From: Alistipes sp. CHKCI003
GTDB lineage: Bacteria > Bacteroidota > Bacteroidia > Bacteroidales > Rikenellaceae
DNA: 63,023 nt
Direction: 5' to 3'
NCBI RefSeq assembly: GCF_900021155.1
Contig: NZ_FCNT01000054.1
Location: 1 to 63,023 of the forward strand
Part shown: positions 24,589-32,672 of the stretch, in pieces
Layout: each line of letters starts with the position of its first letter
Position numbering within the stretch: position 1 is the first letter of the stretch
Translations under genes and position numbers: made by a program
Notes under the pieces: model-generated
Seen by the model: only the letters and a program-made list of their open reading frames with translations
What the model was told of the DNA's origin: nothing
Databases searched by the model: none

Positions 24589-24975
24589 ATGGGAACATGG
24601 GGATCAGGAATCTACGAAAACGATTCTACGCGGGATTATATAGACGGGATCATCGACAACATATCGAACGCCGTCCGGGACATTGTAAAGTGGGATTATA
24701 CGCTGTTGCACGCAGGGATGCCCCAAAGCGACCTGTTCATGTGCTACATCGACCTGTTGAACGCCATTTGCAGCCGACACGACCTGCACACATCATTACC
24801 GGATGCAGAGGTGGTTCGGAAATGGAAAGCCAAATACATGGAGGTTTGGGAGTTTACCGTCGGCGAGTGCGATCCGGCAGAGGATTACCGGAGAGAAAGG
24901 GCTGTCTTATTGAACGAGAGTTTCGATAACCTGATCGCCCTTGCAAGTAAGAAAAATAAATCGACAAAACTATGA
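24589..24975 (+). CDS. DUF4259-like protein
   Basis: A protein of 128 residues from the ATG at 24589, chosen because it gives MGTWGSGIYENDSTRDY, the typical start of DUF4259 proteins. It is an acidic helical protein of unknown function, found in many bacteria and mobile elements. Its stop codon overlaps the next start by 4 nt, so the two are coupled. Confidence 0.7.
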   Translation: MGTWGSGIYENDSTRDYIDGIIDNISNAVRDIVKWDYTLLHAGMPQSDLFMCYIDLLNAICSRHDLHTSLPDAEVVRKWKAKYMEVWEFTVGECDPAEDYRRERAVLLNESFDNLIALASKKNKSTKL

Positions 24976-25199
24976 AAAATCAAAAACACGACGAAAAAAC
25001 GGTAAGAGCGTATGCCGTCCTTGCCCAACTCGAAACCCAATACCGGGTAAGAATTTGCGAGCACGACCACACGGCGATAGTCGTATCGGGCATTACCGAA
25101 AAACAACTCTCCGCCCTATGCCGGAGGTTGCATTGTTCTGGAATGTATAACAACACGGGACGGTTCGGGATCATCACCAATTTCGGAGAATATAAATAA
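24972..25199 (+). CDS. small hypothetical protein
   Basis: A 75-residue protein whose start overlaps the previous stop (ATGA). It has one Cys/His-containing stretch, RVRICEHDHTAIVV, and a second ALCRRLHCSGMY, but the spacing does not make a convincing zinc finger. No family recognised. Translational coupling implies expression with the DUF4259-like protein. Confidence 0.55.
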   Translation: MKNQKHDEKTVRAYAVLAQLETQYRVRICEHDHTAIVVSGITEKQLSALCRRLHCSGMYNNTGRFGIITNFGEYK

Positions 25200-25204
25200 C
25201 AATC

Positions 25205-25224
25205 GGGGCGGCGACAGCCGCCCC
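25205..25224 (+). promoter_or_regulatory. intercistronic GC hairpin 6
   Basis: A perfect 8-bp stem, GGGGCGGC (25205-25212) with GCCGCCCC (25217-25224), loop GACA. It ends 15 nt before the ATG at 25240. It is the most perfect member of the family. Confidence 0.65.
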
Positions 25225-25239
25225 ATAACACCGACCACT

Positions 25240-25548
25240 ATGAAAATCATCTACAAAGAGGGAACCCGCAAGACCCTCGCAGAATCTACCGGAGAAGTCC
25301 GTAGCGCAGTCGCCACAGCATTGGAACTCGTCGAGGGCAAGCACGGATTCAGAACGCCTTTCGAGATATGGCGCAACTGTGAATTAGTCATAACCATCGG
25401 ATATAATATCTACACAACATCCGTCGAGATACGTCCCCCGGCTATGGCTTATATCAAACGCCGGAGTAATTGGCACAACCGATACGCTTACTATGCGGCC
25501 GGAGCATTTCGGGGAAATAACGACAACGCGGAAGTAGAACTTATTTAA
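25240..25548 (+). CDS. small hypothetical CTn protein
   Basis: A 102-residue protein of unknown family. It starts MKIIYKEGTRKTLAE and contains VRSAVATALELVEGKHGF, a likely amphipathic helix, then a beta-rich part. It ends just before a non-ATG-started gene, without a hairpin between them. Confidence 0.55.
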   Translation: MKIIYKEGTRKTLAESTGEVRSAVATALELVEGKHGFRTPFEIWRNCELVITIGYNIYTTSVEIRPPAMAYIKRRSNWHNRYAYYAAGAFRGNNDNAEVELI

Positions 25549-25587
25549 TGGAGAACAACACTGAAAACGACAGAGGTAAACAAGGAA

Positions 25588-26049
25588 TTGATAGGCAGAA
25601 GGTGCGAGTGCATCAGCTTCGGCACAATGGTTACGGGAGCAATCGAGGACATAACCGTTACGAAATATACGGCGGAGGTAAAAGTGCGTTACGACGAGCC
25701 CCAGCGCTGGGGTAACGAAATTTTGCACAGCGGTTGGGCGCATGGGGACAAGGACGACGAATCCGGCTCTTTGAAGTACCTGCACCTGCTCCCCGAACCT
25801 GTCCGACCGGACTATGAAACACTTATCGTAACTTTTGCCGAGCCTATCCGCACGCTGGAGCGCCGTATCTTCGACGATCCGCAGGCGTGGGGCGTATCGA
25901 CCCTGAAGGAGTGGATCGACGGCTACGAAAGCACCCGCTTTACGCAAATCAGCGACCGCACGGCGGTCGTAACCTCCGAATACAACATGATGAGCGTGCG
26001 CGAATGGCTCGCCCGGCATACCGAAATCGAAACCTGCAAAACGGCGTAA
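25588..26049 (+). CDS. conserved hypothetical CTn protein, non-ATG start
   Basis: Translated from TTG at 25588 this is 153 residues, but the frame is open back to about 25549. The upstream residues LKTTEVNKELIGRRCECI read like a natural N-terminus, so translation may begin at CTG 25561 or another non-ATG codon. The body is beta-rich and acidic (ITVTKYTAEVKVRYDEP), and the C-terminal half has SVREWLARHTEIE. No family recognised. The gap to the next gene is only 2 bp. Confidence 0.6.
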   Translation: MIGRRCECISFGTMVTGAIEDITVTKYTAEVKVRYDEPQRWGNEILHSGWAHGDKDDESGSLKYLHLLPEPVRPDYETLIVTFAEPIRTLERRIFDDPQAWGVSTLKEWIDGYESTRFTQISDRTAVVTSEYNMMSVREWLARHTEIETCKTA

Positions 26050-26051
26050 CG

Positions 26052-26732
26052 ATGGCACGGGAGAGAATCGACGACTGGATGCAGATGGCCAAAGACCTCG
26101 CCCGTGCCGAACGGGAACTGCAAATAGAACATTGGGTATATATCACGTTCGAGTACCGCGAGGACGACCGTTCGCGGGTCGTCCTGCATAAAATAGACAT
26201 GCCCCGCAGGATGCTCGACCGCTGGCGGTGGCTCGTCGAGTGGCGCAGGGCAAAATACGTCTGCCAATACCCTCGTAAGGGCGTGCAGGTTTATTATTGT
26301 TACTACGACAAGCGGACGGGACTGCAAACCGGGTTCGGCTCCCTGCTCTCGTGCGTGGCAGCGGCGAAAGCGCAGATTACGAAAATCGGGCGTAAAATGG
26401 AGGAATACGTTAGTTACATGAGCGGTAACGATCTGTTTTTCGACCCGACGACAGACGAAAAATTGCGCTGCGCCAAAAAGAAATTGGCGCAGAAAAGGGC
26501 CAAGTTTGCCGAACTGTGCGCCCTGCTCCAAAGCGAGGTCGCCAAACACCGGGCCAATCCCGGTATCTACAAACTGTTCATCGGTTTTCGCAAGCTGGGT
26601 GAATTTACGGACATCCCGCAAGCCCGCAAATTCGCCGAAGAAAGCGGCGAAACAGGGACTTTCAACCTTATCGGCGACTGTTTTCGGGATAGTTGGTACC
26701 AGTCGAAACGTATCGGAGAAGCCGGAAATTAA
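26052..26732 (+). CDS. hypothetical basic protein
   Basis: A protein of 226 residues from the ATG at 26052, 2 bp after the previous stop; the frame is open farther upstream, but only as an overlap of that gene. It is rich in Arg, Lys and aromatic residues (DRWRWLVEWRRAKYVCQY, VYYCYYDKRTG), with a predicted coiled segment near CAKKKLAQKRAKFAE. A nucleic-acid contact is plausible from charge alone. Last gene of the plus-strand operon; a 22-bp palindrome follows. Confidence 0.6.
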   Translation: MARERIDDWMQMAKDLARAERELQIEHWVYITFEYREDDRSRVVLHKIDMPRRMLDRWRWLVEWRRAKYVCQYPRKGVQVYYCYYDKRTGLQTGFGSLLSCVAAAKAQITKIGRKMEEYVSYMSGNDLFFDPTTDEKLRCAKKKLAQKRAKFAELCALLQSEVAKHRANPGIYKLFIGFRKLGEFTDIPQARKFAEESGETGTFNLIGDCFRDSWYQSKRIGEAGN

Positions 26733-26747
26733 ATCTTGAAATTCGGC

Positions 26748-26792
26748 GCAAACGAAAAATCGACGGTTTGAAACCGTCGATTTTTCGTTTGC
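26748..26792. terminator. bidirectional terminator, 22-bp perfect palindrome
   Basis: Arms at 26748-26769 and 26771-26792 are perfectly complementary over 22 bp around a single central G. A run of five A residues in the left arm and five T in the right provides a U-tract in both directions. It separates the convergent plus-strand accessory operon and minus-strand ATPase gene. Confidence 0.85.
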
Positions 26793-26827
26793 GGAACGCC
26801 GCCCCGGCAGGAGTATCGGCATATCGG

Positions 26828-27958
26828 TCAGTAATTCTTATTGAGCCATATCCCGAAAAACTTGTCGTAAATGCGGTAAACGCCCTGCTCGTGCGTAACG
26901 AAATCCTTTTCGAGCAATCCTTTGAGCGCCGCCTGCACCGAACTCGGAGAAGGCAGACTGTATTTCTGAACGAACTCCCCGGAGGTAACGGCACGGGCAG
27001 CGCCTTCCTTGCTTATGGCGATAAGCAGCTCTTTCTGTCTTTCGGGCAGGCGGAACAATATCTCCTGATAGGTGTATTTGTAAGAATCGAGAATATTGCC
27101 CAACGCTTCGGGGAGCATCTCCGCCCTGCATTCTCCTCTTTCCGGTGTGATACCGTACAGCATGTTGAGCATCTTCTGCACATACCATGTCACCCCGTCG
27201 AAACGGTCGTAAATGTCGGCGACGACACCTTGCCCGATTTTTCGGCCGCTATTTTCAAAATGCCTGCGGGCGAAGTTTTCGTACTCCGACAACCCGATAC
27301 ACTCCAGATACATCATCGACACGCTTTGGTAAAAGGGGCGCGAGGCGTTGGCGAACATATTGCCCATGACGTGCCGCTGGCTGCCCGCGAAGATAAAACG
27401 GGCGTTGCGACAATGTTGTATGTGGGTGCGCAGCAACGCTTCCACATTCTTTTCCGTGTAATAGGCCACCTGCTGAAATTCGTCGATGGCGACGATTATC
27501 GGACGGGAGGCTTTCTCCAGATAGCGGAATATCTCGTCGAGCGTCGCTTCCGTAGAGCGGATGTCGCCCAGTTGCAGGTTGAAGCTGGGATTACCCGCCG
27601 GGTCGAACGTAATGCCGCCTTGCAGGGATTTGACGCTGTTCCAGAAACTTTCGATGGCTTTTTTGCCGAAAGGCTTCAGACCATCGACGATGACCCGGCT
27701 CAAGGAAAATACCAGGTCGCGCAACGATTTGGTCGCATAAATATCGACGAAAAACGTATAATAGTTATCTTTGATCTCCGGACTGTTAAAACAGTGCTGT
27801 ATAAGCCCTGTCTTACCCATACGGCGCGTGGAGATCAGCGCCAGATTATTGCCGTTGATCACCTCCCGAATAAGGTTTTCGCTCTCTTGTTCGCGGTCGC
27901 AGAAATACTCGGCGGATTCGTAGCCGCTGGTTATAAAGGGATTTTTCAGTGGTTTCAT
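26828..27958 (-). CDS. ATPase of the archaeal/STAND-like (ATPase_2) family
   Basis: A 376-residue P-loop ATPase. Walker A is ISTRRMGKTGL, Walker B is PIIVAIDEFQQVAY, and the sensor region is FIFAGSQRHVM. The C-terminal 90 residues form a winged helix (LPSPSSVQAALKGLLEKDFV). The architecture matches single-gene ATPases that are abundant in Bacteroidales. Their role is unsettled; helicase-loader-like and conflict-related roles have been suggested. It has its own -7 box. It is monocistronic and convergent with the accessory operon. Confidence 0.78.
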   Translation of the reverse strand: MKPLKNPFITSGYESAEYFCDREQESENLIREVINGNNLALISTRRMGKTGLIQHCFNSPEIKDNYYTFFVDIYATKSLRDLVFSLSRVIVDGLKPFGKKAIESFWNSVKSLQGGITFDPAGNPSFNLQLGDIRSTEATLDEIFRYLEKASRPIIVAIDEFQQVAYYTEKNVEALLRTHIQHCRNARFIFAGSQRHVMGNMFANASRPFYQSVSMMYLECIGLSEYENFARRHFENSGRKIGQGVVADIYDRFDGVTWYVQKMLNMLYGITPERGECRAEMLPEALGNILDSYKYTYQEILFRLPERQKELLIAISKEGAARAVTSGEFVQKYSLPSPSSVQAALKGLLEKDFVTHEQGVYRIYDKFFGIWLNKNY

Positions 27959-27977
27959 ACAATCGTTTATTATTACG

Positions 27978-27985
27978 CAAAGATA
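27978..27985 (-). promoter_or_regulatory. Bacteroidales -7 box (TATCTTTG)
   Basis: On the minus strand this reads TATCTTTG, 19 nt upstream of the ATPase ATG at 27958. The AT-rich sequence around it (TTATTATTAAATAATAA) contains a short palindrome that could bind a repressor. Confidence 0.6.
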
Positions 27986-28057
27986 ATTATTATTAAATAA
28001 TAATCAAATCTAAATCTACCTTCACCATGTTGCATATCTGCCGAACCGCATGATAAT

Positions 28058-29257
28058 CTACGGTTTCAGCCCGGTTTTCTTTTTAGAATGTGCGGCCAGC
28101 TTTTTCGCCACGTCGGGCAACTGCCTTGCCGGCTTTTCAACGGATGTTACGACGGTTTCGGTCTGTTCTTTCGGGGCCGGAACCGGCGGTCGGCGAAGGT
28201 TGGGATAGTCATGCCGCAGAATATGGTCGGCCCGTTGCCGGATCAGAGCCATAGCCTGTTGTTTTTCCGTCTCTGTCGTGGCTTTGGTAAAGCGTTCGGC
28301 CAAGTTGTCGAACCAGTCCCGATAGGAGAAGAAATTGGGGAACTTATCCCGTATCATAGGGTCTGTGCACTCTGGCGAAGCAAGGTGCAACAGGCAGGCA
28401 ATGTTATAGGTATGTTCGGACAAAAAAATATCCGATCCTTTATCCATCCTGGCGAAGCGAACGAAATTTTCTCTTGTCGCCGACATATCGTAACGTTCGC
28501 GTTCGGTATGGATACCGATTTCCGTCATATCCGTATAACAGTCGGCCGAAAGCACTCCGAACGGCTCCGGCTCGCTGCTGTATAGCCTGTCGAGATCAAT
28601 AACGGGGTTGATCCTTGCCCGTTGCACTTCATCGGGTATTACGTCTATCGTTCTGAAAAACGTGATGTCAAGCCGGGGATCGAAAAATTTGTCTGCAAGG
28701 AAATCCTTATACCTCTTTTGCAATTTCCGTCCTTCCGGCGTATTATCGAACAGCAGTACGCCCCGGTCGGTCTCGATGCCCGTATAGGTATTGATTCCGA
28801 GAAGCTGCTCTCGATCGGAATACCGGGATACGGCCCGCCGATAGTCCGAATTTTTTTTCAATTCCTGCTCGGAATTTTCCGGCAGCAACGGATCGAGGCC
28901 GTTCTGATAGCAGTATATGGCCGGATAGAGCCGGCAGGTGTTCAGCGGTTTCAAGCCCTGCTCCTTGATGGCATCCGACAGTTTGCGCGGAAACATCGGG
29001 ATATTCTCGTAAGGTTTCCATACCCGGTCGGGGTCGGCAAAGCGGTAATGTACGAAAAAACTGTTCGGGTAAGGCGTCAGCCAATCTTTGAGTATTATTT
29101 CCGTGCAATGATTGATAAAATGACCGAAGTTTTTATAATATCTCCCGTTTGCCGATACAGCCTGTGTTTTTCCTTCCGGTGAAAGCATCATATAAACGTC
29201 GCCCGGCTCCCGACGGTCGCCGGAGTTCATCGTTCTGTTTTCTTCTGTCGTTTTCAT
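28058..29257 (-). CDS. large hypothetical protein paired with repeat protein
   Basis: A protein of 399 residues from the ATG at 29257 (an in-frame TTG lies at 29272). It is a soluble protein without recognised motifs. Features include MMLSPEGKTQAVSANGRYYK near the start and a basic Lys/Pro-rich C-terminus (HSKKKTGLKP), as seen in proteins of Bacteroidales elements. It begins 23 bp after the repeat protein gene on the same strand, so the two are co-transcribed. The function is unknown. Confidence 0.6.
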   Translation of the reverse strand: MKTTEENRTMNSGDRREPGDVYMMLSPEGKTQAVSANGRYYKNFGHFINHCTEIILKDWLTPYPNSFFVHYRFADPDRVWKPYENIPMFPRKLSDAIKEQGLKPLNTCRLYPAIYCYQNGLDPLLPENSEQELKKNSDYRRAVSRYSDREQLLGINTYTGIETDRGVLLFDNTPEGRKLQKRYKDFLADKFFDPRLDITFFRTIDVIPDEVQRARINPVIDLDRLYSSEPEPFGVLSADCYTDMTEIGIHTERERYDMSATRENFVRFARMDKGSDIFLSEHTYNIACLLHLASPECTDPMIRDKFPNFFSYRDWFDNLAERFTKATTETEKQQAMALIRQRADHILRHDYPNLRRPPVPAPKEQTETVVTSVEKPARQLPDVAKKLAAHSKKKTGLKP

Positions 29258-29280
29258 CGCTATTGGTTTCAATTGTAGTT

Positions 29281-31287
29281 TTAGAATTTCGGTTTCATGG
29301 AGGATTTGCGCTGCAGTTTTATGGGCTGCACCCGCTTCTGTTGGGGCGTAACGTTCCGCAGGGTCAGCGATTCTTTCTTACGGTCGTAGCGAACTTCGCA
29401 ATTCTCGAAGATTTTGGTATCCGTTTCCACGTTCCGTAAACGGATCGTTTCGCCCCCGTAGAGCCGTTTGCTGTCGTCATAGGAAATCGGTTGGCGGAGT
29501 AGCTCGTCCATCTTTCGGGCGAATATATAAACATTGTCTTCGCACCTGATCCGATCCGGAGTGTAAATATCCAGTTCGGAATCGCTCTTAAAGGCATACA
29601 GGCACATATCCGCCGTGCGTATGTCGTGGGGAACCCATTGAATCGCCTGCGGATGATTTTTGACGGCGGCTTCGCCAACCTGCTGCGTGATGACCTCTTT
29701 CGGTACGAAGCGCAAGATATGCCCGTTTTTACGTGCGGCTTCCAACGCTACTTCTTCCGAAATGGCTTTGGGACGCATTACGGTCATCAAAAAGTCGATT
29801 GTTTTAGGATTATCCTGCTCCCGAACCATTTGCAGAGCTATCGACGGCTCTGTCAACGCACCGGCGATGCTGTAATCGGTCTTATCCTTTCCGTAAGTAT
29901 TGTCGAAAGCCTCTTTGCACATCTCATAAGTCCGGTCATCTTCGGGTATTCCCCGCAGGTTCAACGGATTCTTCCTGACCAAATCCGTATAGAACTCCGG
30001 GCTTTTCATCGTTTCCGGGATAAACTCTATGGCATACGGACTGCGACGTATGGCTTCCATGCACAACTCCGGTGTTTTAAGGGCTTCCGGAACCATTTTG
30101 AGATAGCTTCCGTCGTACCGTACCGCCGTTTCGCACAGCTCCTTATCCTTGAATTTTTCGGGAATATTGTAGAACAGTTCGGGTTCTTTGGTGAAGATCA
30201 TCTCCGCCAGCTTCGGGGTCATATAGTCCGGATTCATACTGTCCAGAAAATATTTGGTTCGAGAGTATCCCTCGCAACGCTCCAACAACTGCTCGTGGAT
30301 CTCTTTGTAGGGAATGTACCGAAGTACCCGCAGGTCATAGCTCGAATACAATGCCTCATGGCACATCTCCCGTGTCAGCAGTTCCGGCTTGAAATACTGA
30401 ATGGCGGCAGGGTCGTTCACCATCGCTTTCCGGTACAGGTCGGGGGTATGTAATGCCTCCGGCACATAAGGAAGTGCATGGATGCTGGACGATACGGCCG
30501 CCTCGCACATACGCTTCGTGCGCAAATGTTCCGGTACGTCGTGCAGCATGATCCCGTCGCTCTGTACCGCCGCCGTGCATACCATCCTTGTTTTCCACCT
30601 CCCCGGCAGGGCCGTCAGACACGACGGGTCGGTACGAACCCCGTACAGGGCAATGTGTTCATCCATCACCTCCGGTTCGATGTCTGCCAACAAACCTACC
30701 ATATCGGCGCCTTCCTGCCGGTATTTTTTTATGCCTTCCAGACACACGTCGGCATAGAAAATGAATTGAAGGACGCTCCGGTTTTCGCGGAGTTTGGCCA
30801 GCGGGGCGTTAAGGGCCAGCCGGCACATCTGCGGGGTTTTTATCGCTTGGGGCACGAACTCCAACACCCAACCATCTTTCGCTACTGCATCCATGCACAT
30901 CTTCCGGGTCTTGATCCGGTCGGGCACATAAGGCAGGGCCCATACATTGTTTTGCACCGCCGCTTCGCACAGGGCCTCTGTTCGGCGCTCCTGCGGCACG
31001 AACAGCAGCGCCGGCCCGTAACGTTCTACGGCGGCCTTGCACATCGAGGGCGTTTTCAGTTCCTCCGGCACATAGTCGAGCGCAAAATCCCAGCTTTGCA
31101 CGGCCGTATAACACAGCTTTTCGGTGCGCATATCGCGGGGAACGTATCGGATATTCTCTCCGTCGATCTCGACGGCGCGGCGGCATACCGCCTCGGTACG
31201 CCGCTCCAAAGGAAGGGTCATCAACATATTATGTTTCCGGCCGCCTCGTTCGATCAGGGCAATATCCCGTTTTTCCTGTTCTGTCAT
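29281..31287 (-). CDS. tandem-repeat protein, DUF4116-like
   Basis: A 668-residue protein made mostly of a 24-residue repeat with consensus T-x2-(M/L)C-x2-AV-x5-(A/V)L-x-(Y/F)VP. I count about 18 copies, some degenerate, for example TEKLCYTAVQSWDFALDYVP and TPSMCKAAVERYGPALLFVP. This is the pattern of DUF4116-type helical repeats, which build a solenoid. The last 90 residues are not repetitive and are rich in charged beta-like segments. There is no signal peptide. A scaffold or protein-binding role is inferred from the repeat form. It is downstream of traQ but separated from it by a terminator. Confidence 0.75.
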   Translation of the reverse strand: MTEQEKRDIALIERGGRKHNMLMTLPLERRTEAVCRRAVEIDGENIRYVPRDMRTEKLCYTAVQSWDFALDYVPEELKTPSMCKAAVERYGPALLFVPQERRTEALCEAAVQNNVWALPYVPDRIKTRKMCMDAVAKDGWVLEFVPQAIKTPQMCRLALNAPLAKLRENRSVLQFIFYADVCLEGIKKYRQEGADMVGLLADIEPEVMDEHIALYGVRTDPSCLTALPGRWKTRMVCTAAVQSDGIMLHDVPEHLRTKRMCEAAVSSSIHALPYVPEALHTPDLYRKAMVNDPAAIQYFKPELLTREMCHEALYSSYDLRVLRYIPYKEIHEQLLERCEGYSRTKYFLDSMNPDYMTPKLAEMIFTKEPELFYNIPEKFKDKELCETAVRYDGSYLKMVPEALKTPELCMEAIRRSPYAIEFIPETMKSPEFYTDLVRKNPLNLRGIPEDDRTYEMCKEAFDNTYGKDKTDYSIAGALTEPSIALQMVREQDNPKTIDFLMTVMRPKAISEEVALEAARKNGHILRFVPKEVITQQVGEAAVKNHPQAIQWVPHDIRTADMCLYAFKSDSELDIYTPDRIRCEDNVYIFARKMDELLRQPISYDDSKRLYGGETIRLRNVETDTKIFENCEVRYDRKKESLTLRNVTPQQKRVQPIKLQRKSSMKPKF

Positions 31288-31300
31288 AAGGTTTTCAAAT

Positions 31301-31326
31301 TAAAAATGCCCGACTTTGGCCGGGCA
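31301..31326 (-). terminator. rho-independent terminator after traQ
   Basis: On the minus strand, TGCCCG and CGGGCA form a 6-bp stem with an 8-nt loop, followed directly by TTTTTAATTTG. It lies 18 bp past the traQ stop and probably ends most transfer-operon transcription. Confidence 0.75.
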
Positions 31327-31343
31327 ATGATGTTCGTTTGAGA

Positions 31344-31769
31344 CTATTGCTCTTCGCCGCCCGTATCGCTGTCGTTCTGGAACGTGAAGCTCTTTTGCAC
31401 CACCTGTCCCATATTGTCCTCGATATAGACGTCGATGGTCTGCTGGTCGTCGCTGCGGGAGGTGTAATAAAGACGGAACGAGAAGCGTTCCAGCGGATAG
31501 CGGTCGTTGGGCAGGAACACCGTCCCGTCGTCCATCCGCAGTTCTCCCTTGCCGTCGGGTTGGAAATAGCGGATCGTGTAGCGGGCGTCGGCATACTCCC
31601 CCTCACGAACCAGCGTACAGCGTATCTCGGCGGTTTCGCCTACGCCGATACGCTTGGGTACGGGCATCGTTTCCAACGAGAAACTGTACGCCTGCTGAAT
31701 GTCCAGATCTTTGTCGCAGGATGCGAGCAGTCCGAGTGCGGCCATCACCGCAAAAAATAACTTTTTCAT
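31344..31769 (-). CDS. traQ: conjugative transposon protein TraQ (DUF3872)
   Basis: A 141-residue lipoprotein from the ATG at 31769. The signal peptide KKLFFAVMAALGLLASC ends in a lipobox with Cys18. The rest is a beta-sandwich-like domain (YSFSLETMPVPKRIGVGETAE) typical of TraQ/DUF3872, the last gene of the Bacteroidales tra operon. Its role in transfer is not known; an outer-membrane-anchored periplasmic location is predicted. The frame is open to 32015, but that longer form overlaps the radical SAM gene and is not credible. Confidence 0.85.
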   Translation of the reverse strand: MKKLFFAVMAALGLLASCDKDLDIQQAYSFSLETMPVPKRIGVGETAEIRCTLVREGEYADARYTIRYFQPDGKGELRMDDGTVFLPNDRYPLERFSFRLYYTSRSDDQQTIDVYIEDNMGQVVQKSFTFQNDSDTGGEEQ

Positions 31770-31780
31770 CACTTTTCGGT

Positions 31781-32665
31781 TTATTTGCATTTGTAATCCG
31801 CGAAGTCCATCGCGTTGAACAATCGTTTGTTGTTGCACCAGTAGGCCAGCCGCCACGCCTCCCGCGAGGGTTTGGCGTCGCCCGAAAAATCCCGGTACGG
31901 CTGTGCGAAGGGCACGCAGCCCAACGCCTTCAGCTCCCGAATACGTTCCAGCGCATCGCCGATGTCGTCGCGCACCAGCACGTAGAAGAACAGTTTGCGG
32001 GGCGACAAGCCACATTTGACGAGCAGTTTTACGACGTTATGTACATCCTCCTGCACGGCACAGCTGTCGTAGGCCATCCGCAGGAAGCGCAGCCACCTGA
32101 CCCGTGCGAGCAGCTCTGCGAGTTCCGGGTTGCGGGCGATACGCCGCACGTCGAGCCCCTGATTGAAGTCCACCCGCACGCCCAAGCGGACGATCTTTTC
32201 GATCTGCGCGAGGCCCCATGCGGAGGCCAGCACGTTGTTGTCGAGCAGCACGGCCCGTTTGCGTCCTGCAAGGAACTCTTCGATGTCGGCATGGGGCCGG
32301 ATAGCGCCCTCTTTGTGCGGCACCACGCACCACGGGCAGCGGTTCGGGCATCCGCGCGTGAGAAAGCCGTAGGCTTCGCCCACGCCGTAGAGCGAGTAAT
32401 CCGGACATGTATGTTCGACCGCCTCCGGCAGTGTCGTCGTATAATCGCGGTAGCCCGTTCCGCCGCGTATCACCTCGCAGCGGTATTCATCCCGGCAATC
32501 GGGCGTATGGGTAAAGACCTTCGATAAATACACTTTGTCGTAACGCCCCGCCATGGGATCGGCAAATTCCACCGTATCGCCCTGGAGCTTATGCCACGCC
32601 GAAAGTTTCATCAGCGCGAGGTTCGGGAAGTTGTGCCCGTCCACATCCACCAATCCGATTCGCAT
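31781..32665 (-). CDS. radical SAM protein within the transfer operon
   Basis: A 294-residue radical SAM protein. The cluster-binding motif is LTRGCPNRCPWCVVPHK (Cys-x3-Cys-x2-Cys). Other SAM-barrel signs are AVLLDNNVLAS and FNQGLDVRRI. It has no SPASM or B12 domain. It is a recurrent companion of tra operons in this group, but its substrate is unknown. It lies 11 bp before traQ and 7 bp after the methyltransferase, so it is co-transcribed with both. Confidence 0.82.
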   Translation of the reverse strand: MRIGLVDVDGHNFPNLALMKLSAWHKLQGDTVEFADPMAGRYDKVYLSKVFTHTPDCRDEYRCEVIRGGTGYRDYTTTLPEAVEHTCPDYSLYGVGEAYGFLTRGCPNRCPWCVVPHKEGAIRPHADIEEFLAGRKRAVLLDNNVLASAWGLAQIEKIVRLGVRVDFNQGLDVRRIARNPELAELLARVRWLRFLRMAYDSCAVQEDVHNVVKLLVKCGLSPRKLFFYVLVRDDIGDALERIRELKALGCVPFAQPYRDFSGDAKPSREAWRLAYWCNNKRLFNAMDFADYKCK

Positions 32666-32672
32666 GGCCTCC

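Noticed and set aside
19954..25224. Repeated hairpins considered as a CRISPR array
   Set aside because: Copies are separated by whole genes at irregular distances and vary in sequence; they are intercistronic stem-loops.
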